Part shown: positions 1 through 11,459 of the stretch, piece after piece
Layout of the letters: every line of letters begins with the position of its first letter
Numbering within the stretch: the stretch's first letter is position 1
Assembly (NCBI GenBank): GCA_902474645.1
Contig: CABRWN010000024.1
Span: 1 to 17,880 of the forward strand
Reading direction: 5' to 3'
Source: an uncultured Collinsella sp.
Lineage (GTDB): Bacteria; Actinomycetota; Coriobacteriia; Coriobacteriales; Coriobacteriaceae
DNA: 17,880 bases
Translations under genes and position numbers: made by a program
The notes under the pieces: generated by a model
What the model was told of the DNA's origin: nothing
The model's database searches: none
What the model saw: only the letters and a program-made list of their open reading frames with translations

Positions 1-3287
<3,287 letters not shown>

Positions 3288-3385
3288 GTTTAAAACCTCC
3301 TAGAGAGGCTGACTCAATGTTTTGGAAAAGTCAGCGAGGGTGCAGCTGGTGCATCAGGTTGCCGTGATGCGAGGGCGCGCTGGGC

Positions 3386-4891
3386 TTATGCCCGCGCGAC
3401 CGAAGCAGAGCGGCAAGATGATGTGCCAGATGCAGCCGCAGCGTCGACCGGTCCGCCGTTCGGTAGAACGGCGGAACCATCGTCGGCGAAATTCCAGCCA
3501 GCCAGGCGGTCCTTCGCGGTGTCGATGTCCAGGTAGTTCTCCTCGCCGTCCATGAGTCGTGTAAAGGCGGTGAAGAGATAGTGGGCATCGGTGGGGCCAG
3601 GCGAGGCCTCGGGGTGATACTGGACCGAGAAGCACGGGGCGTCGAGCAGCTGGATGCCCTCGGCGGTGCCGTCGTTGAGGTTCACATGTGTTAGGCGAAT
3701 GCGGCCAAAGCGCTCGTTCATCACGACCGGCGCGATTCCGCGGCGCACCCAGACGCGCAGATCTCCATCGGCCGCATGCTCGGTCTCGCCGCCGGAAAGC
3801 TCGGGGACAAGCTTGCCCAAGCTGGGGAACAGCAGGCCAAAGCCATGGTTTTGCGCGGTGATCTCCACGCGACGGCTTACCAGGTTCATGACCGGCTGGT
3901 TGCCACCGCGGTGACCAAACTTAAGCTTTTCCATCTGGGCACCGCAGGCCAGGCTGATCATCTGGTGACCAAGACAAATACCAAAGACCGGCACTTTGCC
4001 GATCAGCTGCTGCACCTGCTCGTAGGTCTCCACCACGGCGTCGGGGTCGCCGGGGCCATTGGACAAGAAGACACCGTCGGGATTCATGTCGAGCACCTCG
4101 CTCGCGGGCGTATCCCACGGCACGACAGTAAGGTCGCAGCCGGCGCGGACCAGACCCTCCAGAATGCCGCGCTTCACACCGCAGTCGTAGGCGACCACTT
4201 TGTGACGGGCAGGAGCGGCAGCCGAAAGCGCAAAGTCATGCGTGGCAGGCAGGTCGGCGGCCACAAACTCGTGAGGCACGGGGCAGCTTACGGTCTTGAC
4301 CAGGTTCTCGCCTACCAGCGTGGGCGCTGCGGCCAGACGCTCGGCAAGCTCGTCGACGTCGAAGATCTCGGTCGAGATAATGCCCATCTTGGAACCATTG
4401 TCGCGCAGATGGCGCACCAGAGCGCGGGTGTCGACACCCTCGATAGCGACGATGCCGTGGGCGCGCAGGTACTCCGGCACGCTGACGGCCGAGCGCCAGT
4501 TAGAAGGCGTGGCGCACATGTCGCGAACGATCATGCCGCGCATAGCCGGAGCGCTCGCAGGGCGCACGGCGTCGCCGGGGAAGGCCGACTGGACGTCGGT
4601 CTCGTCGATACCGTAGTTGCCGATCTGCGGATAGGTCATGGTTACGATTTGGCCGGCATAGCTCGGGTCGGTCATGACCTCAAAGTAGCCCTCGAGCGAG
4701 GTGTTGAAGCAGACTTCGCCGGTCGCGGTGCCCTCGGCGCCACATGCACGTCCATAAAAAATGGTCCCATCCTCAAGATACAGGATGCAGGGACCGCAGG
4801 TGCCCTTGCTGGTTTTGGCCAGCATACGCTGGCAAAGCTCGCTGGGCGCGAAGGTGCGGGCGGCAGCGCCCGCGGTATGGTTGTTCGCCAT
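3386..4891 (-). CDS. carA: Carbamoyl-phosphate synthase small (glutaminase) subunit, enlarged form
   Basis: This subunit hydrolyses glutamine and passes ammonia to CarB. The class I amidotransferase triad is present: Cys306 in FGICLGHQ, and His426 and Glu428 in YHPEASPGP. The N-terminal CarA fold is recognisable from LEDGTIFYGRACGA, FNTSLEGYFEVMTDPSY and NWRSAVSVPEYL. I chose the ATG at 4891 (MANNHTAG) because AAGGAG sits 4 bases upstream; an in-frame ATG at 4912 lacks that spacing. At 501 residues it is much longer than E. coli CarA (382). It has about 30 extra N-terminal residues including a CGPC tetrapeptide (32-35), an insert of about 36 residues (roughly 355-395) after AQNHGF, and a C-terminal tail of about 45 residues. 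The body matches the family clearly; the role of the extra segments is unknown. Confidence 0.95.
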   Translation of the reverse strand: MANNHTAGAAARTFAPSELCQRMLAKTSKGTCGPCILYLEDGTIFYGRACGAEGTATGEVCFNTSLEGYFEVMTDPSYAGQIVTMTYPQIGNYGIDETDVQSAFPGDAVRPASAPAMRGMIVRDMCATPSNWRSAVSVPEYLRAHGIVAIEGVDTRALVRHLRDNGSKMGIISTEIFDVDELAERLAAAPTLVGENLVKTVSCPVPHEFVAADLPATHDFALSAAAPARHKVVAYDCGVKRGILEGLVRAGCDLTVVPWDTPASEVLDMNPDGVFLSNGPGDPDAVVETYEQVQQLIGKVPVFGICLGHQMISLACGAQMEKLKFGHRGGNQPVMNLVSRRVEITAQNHGFGLLFPSLGKLVPELSGGETEHAADGDLRVWVRRGIAPVVMNERFGRIRLTHVNLNDGTAEGIQLLDAPCFSVQYHPEASPGPTDAHYLFTAFTRLMDGEENYLDIDTAKDRLAGWNFADDGSAVLPNGGPVDAAAASGTSSCRSASVARA

Positions 4892-4895
4892 AATT

Positions 4896-4960
4896 CTCCT
4901 TCCCGGTCTCACAGGACCGGCTTAAAGGTGTGTAGTTAGGCCTCGCGGTATTGTAACCGC
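4896..4960 (-). promoter_or_regulatory. carA leader: SD and two short perfect hairpins
   Basis: Just upstream of the carA Shine-Dalgarno (AAGGAG, 4896-4901) the transcript can form a perfect 6-bp hairpin, CCGGTC with GACCGG (4903-4920, 6-nt loop). A second perfect 5-bp hairpin, GCGGT with ACCGC (4945-4960), follows, with TACAAT in its loop. TACAAT could alternatively be a -10 hexamer, but I see no good -35 at the right distance. The A+T-rich stretch 4980-5040 further upstream is the most likely promoter zone. No PyrR loop or clear ARG box was found on the coding strand. Confidence 0.3.
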
Positions 4961-5050
4961 AAGCATGCCTCATGGCGTTAATTTCATCGAAATGTTTACG
5001 AAATGATAATTATGACTTTCTATGCATAATGATTTTTTAATCCCCGTCCC

Positions 5051-5092
5051 AGAAAAATCATCCCGCGAGGCTTGTGGCTCACGCGGGATGAT
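5051..5092 (-). terminator. Intrinsic terminator after the 5099-6064 gene
   Basis: An 11-bp perfect stem (ATCATCCCGCG with CGCGGGATGAT, arms 5057-5067 and 5082-5092) is followed on the minus strand by TTTTTCT. It begins 6 bases beyond the stop codon of the membrane-protein gene and separates that transcript from carAB. Confidence 0.88.
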
Positions 5093-5098
5093 GACGTC

Positions 5099-6064
5099 TT
5101 ACTTTCTCTTGTCCTGCTCCAGCAAATCGGACGGTGAGCGATCGGGCTTGCCGCCGCGGAAAATCTCGCGGCCATGCAGACGATGCTCCAGGTCACGTTC
5201 GGCCTTTTCCTCGTCAATCTTGGTCTGGCTAACCACCGGGTCCTCAATCAACGACGACACCGAGTTCACCTGCTTCTGAATGCGCTCGGCGATGGTGTCA
5301 TCCATACTCACGATGCGCATCTTCCAGTCGATACTCGTGGCGTTGGATGAGCTCTTGGTCCACACGAACGTCAAAATGGCGCTCTGGTGGCCCTGGGCGG
5401 GGAACATGCCAAAAAAGGAATCGTGCTGAATGTTGCTATCCTCGTCGATATAGGCGTGAACGTTATACACCACGCGGTCGATCTTATCGTTGAGCAGCGC
5501 GTTGGTCGCAAGCGCCGCGGCCTGGATCTGCCCGTTGGACAGCAGCTCGAGCTCGTTGGGAGACGATGTGTCCAACACCGTCACCTCGACCGTGCCCGTA
5601 CGCTCATCGGCTTCATCGACGGTAAAGTCGAGCGGGAACTGCGTAAAGCCGTTGCCCCACTCAAGGCCGCCCTTCAGCGCCGTCGAAACGGTATCGACCG
5701 AAACGCTCTCGGACAGGTTGGCGGTATTCAGACGGCGCATCACGCCGTAGCCGATCTGCATGCCCACGATCAGCACCAAAATACCGATGACCACGGCCAT
5801 CGCGGTCTTCGTAATGGTATGGCTCACCTGCGAGCCCGAAGGATCGTCCTCGGACAGCGGGTCGATATGTTTTGCCTGGCTCGCGCGGTCCTCGCTGCTC
5901 AGCTGCGCTAGCGCCGCTTTGTCACCGCGCTTGGCCGCGGCCTCCTTCTCACGCATGCGCTCGGTTCGCTTTTTGGCAAGCGTGGGATCCAAGACACCGG
6001 ATGCATCGATTTCGGAGAATAACTCCGTCACTTCTTCCGGAGTCAAAGGGTTCTTGTCAGCCAT
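5099..6064 (-). CDS. Single-pass membrane protein of unknown function
   Basis: This 321-residue protein is not recognised as a named family. Residues 1-85 are hydrophilic and charged with a long Lys/Glu/Arg-rich stretch (30-60), probably cytoplasmic. One strong transmembrane helix follows at about 88-108 (AMAVVIGILVLIVGMQIGYG). The remaining residues, 109-321, would lie outside the membrane and end in a highly charged tail (HRLHGREIFRGGKPDR...). There is no signal peptidase site, lipobox or catalytic motif. The ATG at 6064 is preceded by AGGAAG five bases upstream. It starts 19 bases after the ABC exporter stop, so the two are almost certainly cotranscribed and share the downstream terminator. 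A role as an accessory to the exporter is possible but rests only on position. Confidence 0.8.
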   Translation of the reverse strand: MADKNPLTPEEVTELFSEIDASGVLDPTLAKKRTERMREKEAAAKRGDKAALAQLSSEDRASQAKHIDPLSEDDPSGSQVSHTITKTAMAVVIGILVLIVGMQIGYGVMRRLNTANLSESVSVDTVSTALKGGLEWGNGFTQFPLDFTVDEADERTGTVEVTVLDTSSPNELELLSNGQIQAAALATNALLNDKIDRVVYNVHAYIDEDSNIQHDSFFGMFPAQGHQSAILTFVWTKSSSNATSIDWKMRIVSMDDTIAERIQKQVNSVSSLIEDPVVSQTKIDEEKAERDLEHRLHGREIFRGGKPDRSPSDLLEQDKRK

Positions 6065-6083
6065 AAACTTCCTGTCATATCAA

Positions 6084-7856
6084 TCAGTCGAGCTCGTGCG
6101 CACGCGCACCTTCGAACTGCATTCGATAGTAACGGGCATAGGTGCCGCCACGGGCGAGAAGCTCCTCGTGCGTGCCACGCTCCACAACGCGACCATGCTC
6201 AACAGTCGCAATCTCGTCAGCATGCTTAATGGTCGAAAGACGGTGGGCGATGATAATCGTGGTGCGGCCGCGTGCCAGCTCTTCGAGTGACTCCTGGACC
6301 GCCTCCTCGCTCTCGTTATCCAAAGCACTCGTCGCCTCGTCCAAGATCAAGATTTTGGGATTCTTGAGAAACACGCGCGCGATGGCAATGCGCTGCTTCT
6401 GTCCGCCCGAAAGACGGCTGCCGCGCTCGCCCACCACCGTGTCGTAGCCCTGTGGAAGCGACTCGATAAAGGCATCGATGTTGGCGCGACGGGCGGCCTC
6501 GGCGATCTCTCCTGCCGTAGCGCCCGGCTTGCCGTAGGCGATGTTCTCGCCAATCGTGCCGTCAAATAGATAGACATCCTGCTGCACCAGGCCGATGGCG
6601 CGGCGCAGGCTCTGCTGCGTCACATCGCGCACGTCCTGACCGTCGATGCTAATGGATCCGGTAGCCACGTCATAAAAGCGCGGCAGCAGCGAACAGGTCG
6701 TGGACTTGCCGCCGCCCGAAGGGCCAACCAAAGCGATGGTCTGCCCGGGCTTGATGGACAGGTCCATATGGTCGATAACGGGACGCTCGTCGGCATCGCC
6801 CTCGCCCAGCTCGACATCCTCGTAGTTAAAGCACACGTCGTGATACTCCACGGCGCCGGCAGTCACCTGCAGATCCGTAGCGCCCGGCTTGTCCTGGATA
6901 TCCGGCGCGGTCGAGAGCACCTCGTCCATACGCTTAAAGCCGGCGATAGCCTTCTGATACGTTTCGGCCGAATTGACGAGTGTCTCGAGCGGCGTGCAGA
7001 ACAGCGAAATATAGAGTGCAAAGGTCGCCATATCGACCGCCTGCAGCTGTCCCTGGGCGACCAGCCAGCCGCCCAGCAGCACCACGATCACATAGAGCAC
7101 ACCCGAGAGCAGGCCATACGTCGCGGTATAGACGCCCATGGCGTGATACATGTTCTCCTTGGACGAAAGATAGCGATTGTTTGAGGCGCGGAACTTGAAG
7201 CGTTCGGTCTCCTCATTGGCAAAGCTCTTGACCACGCGCATGCCCGCCAGCGAATCCTGCAGCTGCGCATTGATGCCGCTGATCTTTTTGCGGTTGTCGC
7301 TAAAGACCTCACGCATGCGCATGTTCTGCCAAAACATGATGACCGCAAACGCCGCCGTCACCACGGCCATGGCGAGCGCCAGCACCGGGGCAATGGTAAA
7401 GAGGATCACAAACGAGCCGATAATCTCGATGCCGCAGATGATGATCCACTCGGGCACGTGATGCGCCGCCTCGCAGATATCGAACAGGTCGTTGACCACG
7501 CGGCTCATCATGTCGCCCGAGCTGTTGCGGTCGAAGTATGCAAAGCTAAAGCGCTCATACTGGTCGAACAGGTCCTCACGCATCTTGGACTCCATGCGCG
7601 CGCCCATCACGTGACCCCAATAGCTCACAAAGTAGCGGCAGGCGCAGCGGACGGCATACATCAACACCAAGCCCACCGCGATCATGCCGAGCGCCTGCAT
7701 AATGGCAGCCTGACCCTGAGTAAACAGCCCACCGGTCAAATTGCGCAGAATAATGGGGAACGCCAGGTCAATGGCGGCAAGCACCAGAGCACAAACAGTA
7801 TCAGCAACAAAAAGCCCCATCTGGGGCTCGTAATAAGACAAAAACCTTCTAAACAT
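6084..7856 (-). CDS. ABC exporter half-transporter (fused membrane and ATPase domains)
   Basis: This 590-residue protein has the type IV exporter layout (MsbA/LmrA/BmrA-like). An N-terminal membrane domain spans residues 1 to about 320 with several hydrophobic helices (GLFVADTVCALVLAAIDLAF, WIIICGIEIIGSFVILFTIA, LLSGVLYVIVVLLGGWLVAQ). A nucleotide-binding domain follows with Walker A GPSGGGKST (near 380), Q-loop LVQQDVYLFDGT, signature LSGGQKQR (near 480), Walker B ILILDEATSALD (near 505) and H-loop IIAHRLSTI (near 540). All catalytic motifs are intact. I chose the ATG at 7856 (MFRRFLSYY) because GAGGA lies four bases upstream; the longer ORF from 7904 runs into the terminator hairpin. It would act as a homodimer or with another half-transporter. 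The substrate (lipid, drug or peptide) cannot be read from sequence. The single-pass protein gene follows after 19 bases. Confidence 0.93.
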   Translation of the reverse strand: MFRRFLSYYEPQMGLFVADTVCALVLAAIDLAFPIILRNLTGGLFTQGQAAIMQALGMIAVGLVLMYAVRCACRYFVSYWGHVMGARMESKMREDLFDQYERFSFAYFDRNSSGDMMSRVVNDLFDICEAAHHVPEWIIICGIEIIGSFVILFTIAPVLALAMAVVTAAFAVIMFWQNMRMREVFSDNRKKISGINAQLQDSLAGMRVVKSFANEETERFKFRASNNRYLSSKENMYHAMGVYTATYGLLSGVLYVIVVLLGGWLVAQGQLQAVDMATFALYISLFCTPLETLVNSAETYQKAIAGFKRMDEVLSTAPDIQDKPGATDLQVTAGAVEYHDVCFNYEDVELGEGDADERPVIDHMDLSIKPGQTIALVGPSGGGKSTTCSLLPRFYDVATGSISIDGQDVRDVTQQSLRRAIGLVQQDVYLFDGTIGENIAYGKPGATAGEIAEAARRANIDAFIESLPQGYDTVVGERGSRLSGGQKQRIAIARVFLKNPKILILDEATSALDNESEEAVQESLEELARGRTTIIIAHRLSTIKHADEIATVEHGRVVERGTHEELLARGGTYARYYRMQFEGARAHELD

Positions 7857-7883
7857 GCAGTCCTCGGAGATAAAACAACAACG

Positions 7884-7926
7884 TAAAACCCTGGGGCAAA
7901 ACAATCAGTAGTGTTTGCCACAGGGT
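7884..7926 (-). terminator. Intrinsic terminator after the Nudix gene
   Basis: On the minus strand ACCCTG-T-GGCAAA (7926-7914) pairs with TTTGCC-C-CAGGGT (7900-7888): two 6-bp blocks around one mismatch, followed by a short T run (TTTTAC). It begins 11 bases beyond the Nudix stop and lies before the ABC exporter start, so it separates purD-Nudix from the exporter operon. The T tract is short, so some read-through is likely. Confidence 0.65.
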
Positions 7927-7937
7927 CGCCCTCGCTT

Positions 7938-8633
7938 TTAAAGCTCAGTTCCGCCCAGCCTGTGTGCGATGCTGTCACAGGCCAAGGCGCCTACGACGGT
8001 CTTGGCGTCTTCGATCTTGCCGTCGAGCACGGCGTCGATCAGCTCGTGCAGTGGCACCAGGTCCACGTTGACAAACTCGTCATCATCGGGGTTGGGCGCA
8101 TCAAACTCGAGCTTGGTAGCCAAGTAGATGTGGATGATCTCATCGCAAAAACCGCAAGACGTGACAATCGACGTCAAAAAGCGAATGCGACCGGCCCTAA
8201 AGCCCGTCTCCTCGTGCAGCTCGCGCTTAGCGCAATCGAGCGGATCCTCGCCTGGATCGAGCTTGCCGGCGGGAATCTCGACCGTCACGCGGTCGATGGC
8301 GGTACGGTACTGACGCACCAGTACGATCTTGCCGCTCTCGGTAAGCGCCACAACGGCCGCCGCGCCCGGATGGCGAACGATATCGCGGGCGCTGCGGTGA
8401 CCGTTGGGCAGCTCAACTTCAAGACGGTGGACGTCAAGGATCTTGCCCTTCCAGGCGCACTCCTCCGAAAGAATCTTCTCGTGCAGCTCGGCATCGTGCG
8501 GGTCGTCGTCGCCCAGCACCAGCGCCGGCTCGTCAGCGACCTCGCCGCCAGGCTCGCCCTCGGCGTGCCCATACATGCGGCTGTCCTCTTCGACGATCTG
8601 CGCGTCCACGAGCTCTTCGTTCTTCTCGTCCAT
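7938..8633 (-). CDS. Nudix hydrolase, ADP-ribose pyrophosphatase-like
   Basis: The protein has a complete Nudix box, G-x5-E-x7-REL-x-EE-x-GF (GKLDPGEDP...RELHEETGF, about residues 123-145). The preceding IVLVRQYR...VEIPAGK and the ELPNG...VRHPGAAAVV region are typical of ADP-sugar pyrophosphatases (the NudF/YffH-like group), which cleave ADP-ribose to AMP and ribose-5-phosphate. The box residues needed for metal binding are intact. At 231 residues it carries an unusually acidic N-terminal extension of about 55 residues. I prefer the ATG at 8633 (MDEKNEEL): GAGAGGA lies 9 bases before it, but only 1 base before the alternative ATG at 8642. It starts 21 bases after purD, so it probably shares the purA-purD transcript. 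The exact substrate is not certain. Confidence 0.88.
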   Translation of the reverse strand: MDEKNEELVDAQIVEEDSRMYGHAEGEPGGEVADEPALVLGDDDPHDAELHEKILSEECAWKGKILDVHRLEVELPNGHRSARDIVRHPGAAAVVALTESGKIVLVRQYRTAIDRVTVEIPAGKLDPGEDPLDCAKRELHEETGFRAGRIRFLTSIVTSCGFCDEIIHIYLATKLEFDAPNPDDDEFVNVDLVPLHELIDAVLDGKIEDAKTVVGALACDSIAHRLGGTEL

Positions 8634-8654
8634 CCGTCTCATTCCTCTCGGATT

Positions 8655-9959
8655 TTAGGCATCCCAGGCGTCGCGACCGCGCAGCGCGCGCAGGCCGATG
8701 TCGTGACGCAGGGTCTTGCCCTCAAAATCAATCTTCTCGCAGGCCTCGTAGGCAAGGTTGCGAGCGTTCTCAAACGTGTCGCCCAGAGCGGTCACGGCAA
8801 GCACGCGGCCACCATTGGTCACGAGCTGGCCGTCCACCACGGCAGTGCCCGCGTGGTACACGGTCACGTTCTCCATGGCCTCGGCATCCTCAATGCCAGT
8901 GATGACCTTGCCCTTCTCGTAGCTGCCGGGATAGCCCGCGCTCGTCAGGACAACGGCCACGGCCCACTCGTCGCGCCAGTCGAGCTCAATCTGATCGAGC
9001 TCGCAGTTGGCACAAGCCAGCATGACCTCGACCAGGTCGTTCTTAAGGCGCGGGAGCACGACCTGAGTCTCGGGATCACCAAAGCGGGCGTTAAACTCCA
9101 GCACCTTGGGGCCGGCGGGAGTGAGCATAAAGCCGCCATACAGGCAGCCGCGGTAGTCGATGCCCTCGGCAGCAAGCTCGACAACGGTCTGCTCCATGAC
9201 CTTCACCATGGTGGCGTGCTCCTCGTCAGTCACGATGGGCACCGGGCTGTAGACGCCCATGCCGCCGGTGTTGGGGCCCTTGTCGCCCTCGAGCGCGCGC
9301 TTGTGGTCCTGCGAGGTGGCCATGGGGCGCACGGTCTTGCCGTCGGTAAAAGCCAGCAGCGAGCACTCGGGACCGGTCAGCATCTCCTCGATAACCACGG
9401 TGTTGCCGGCATCGCCAAAGGTGCCGCCAAAGCACTCGCGCACGGCCTCCTCGGCCTGCTCAAGTTCGGTCGCCACGATAACGCCCTTGCCCGCGGCAAG
9501 GCCGTCGGCCTTGACGACCAGCGGGGCGCCCTGCTCGCGCACGTAGGCGAGAGCCGAAGCCTCGTCGGTAAACGAACCATAGGCTGCCGTCGGAATGCCC
9601 GCACGCTCCATGAGCTGCTTGGAGAACAGCTTGGAGCCCTCCATCTGGGCGCCCTCGGCACCCGGGCCAAAGCAGGGAATACCCGCCGCGCGCACGGCGT
9701 CGGCCACGCCCGCCACGAGCGGAGCCTCGGGGCCAATTACCACGAGTCCGCATCCGTGGCTCTGAGCAAACGCCGCCACGGCCGCAGGATCGCAGTCGTC
9801 GAGAACAACGTTCTCGCCGCAGCTCGCGGTGCCGCCGTTACCCGGCGCAATGTAGAGCTTGCCGGCGCGCGGTGATGCTGCGAGCTTGGCTGCCAAAGCA
9901 TGCTCACGGCCGCCGCTGCCCAACAACAGGATGTCGATGGTTTGAGTGTCCGCCTTCAA
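8655..9959 (-). CDS. purD: Phosphoribosylamine-glycine ligase (GAR synthetase)
   Basis: The enzyme joins glycine to 5-phosphoribosylamine with ATP, the second step of purine synthesis. All ATP-grasp family landmarks are present: LLLGSGGREHALA (11-23), VVKADGLAAGKGV (148-160), GPNTGGMG (228-235) and the metal-binding FNARFGDPE. Length (434) matches the family (E. coli 429). The start is TTG at 9959: GAGGAGG lies five bases upstream and no ATG or GTG occurs in frame before the conserved first strand, so the rare start is well supported. purA lies 118 bases upstream with a partial terminator between; no clear promoter is seen in that gap, so expression may depend on read-through from purA. The Nudix gene follows closely. 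Confidence 0.96.
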   Translation of the reverse strand: MKADTQTIDILLLGSGGREHALAAKLAASPRAGKLYIAPGNGGTASCGENVVLDDCDPAAVAAFAQSHGCGLVVIGPEAPLVAGVADAVRAAGIPCFGPGAEGAQMEGSKLFSKQLMERAGIPTAAYGSFTDEASALAYVREQGAPLVVKADGLAAGKGVIVATELEQAEEAVRECFGGTFGDAGNTVVIEEMLTGPECSLLAFTDGKTVRPMATSQDHKRALEGDKGPNTGGMGVYSPVPIVTDEEHATMVKVMEQTVVELAAEGIDYRGCLYGGFMLTPAGPKVLEFNARFGDPETQVVLPRLKNDLVEVMLACANCELDQIELDWRDEWAVAVVLTSAGYPGSYEKGKVITGIEDAEAMENVTVYHAGTAVVDGQLVTNGGRVLAVTALGDTFENARNLAYEACEKIDFEGKTLRHDIGLRALRGRDAWDA

Positions 9960-10013
9960 GGGTGCCTCCTCTATGGATTAACGGCCCGCTCCGCGCGAGC
10001 CCTTTGCAAGCAA

Positions 10014-10055
10014 ATATACCCCTCGGCCGCCCGTCCGGGCTGCAAAGGGGTATAT
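10014..10055 (-). terminator. Terminator-like branched hairpin between purA and purD
   Basis: ATATACCCCT (10055-10046 on the minus strand) pairs perfectly with AGGGGTATAT (10023-10014). The loop contains a nested GCCC/GGGC hairpin. It is followed only by TTTGCTT, so it may be a weak terminator, an attenuator or an mRNA-processing or stability element rather than a full stop between purA and purD. Confidence 0.55.
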
Positions 10056-10077
10056 CGCAATAACCAAATAGTCCCGA

Positions 10078-11364
<1,287 letters not shown>

Positions 11365-11430
11365 GTTTACTCCTTACATTCATGGACTGTCTGCGCGCCA
11401 CGCCGGCACGCAGAAGCACAAAACATTCCC

Positions 11431-11459
11431 AGTATACCCGTGCAACGGGCGCCTGTCCT
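11431..11459 (-). promoter_or_regulatory. Promoter candidate for purA
   Basis: On the minus strand AGGACA (4 of 6 to the -35 consensus, 11459-11454) and TATACT (5 of 6 to the -10 consensus, 11436-11431) are separated by exactly 17 bases. The -35 overlaps the last codon and stop of dnaB. Transcription would start about 60 bases before the purA start codon. Confidence 0.45.

Noticed and set aside
3297..3314. Sequence resembling a PyrR-binding loop (TCCTAGAGAGGCT) between carA and carB
   Set aside because: It is on the strand opposite to the car transcript and is one base out of register with the consensus.
7811..7827. AGCCCC/GGGGCT hairpin near the ABC exporter start
   Set aside because: It lies within conserved N-terminal coding sequence and is short; likely chance.
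11388..11414. TCTGCG/CGCAGA hairpin in the purA leader
   Set aside because: Only 6 bp with a long loop and no T tract; too weak to call a terminator or riboswitch.
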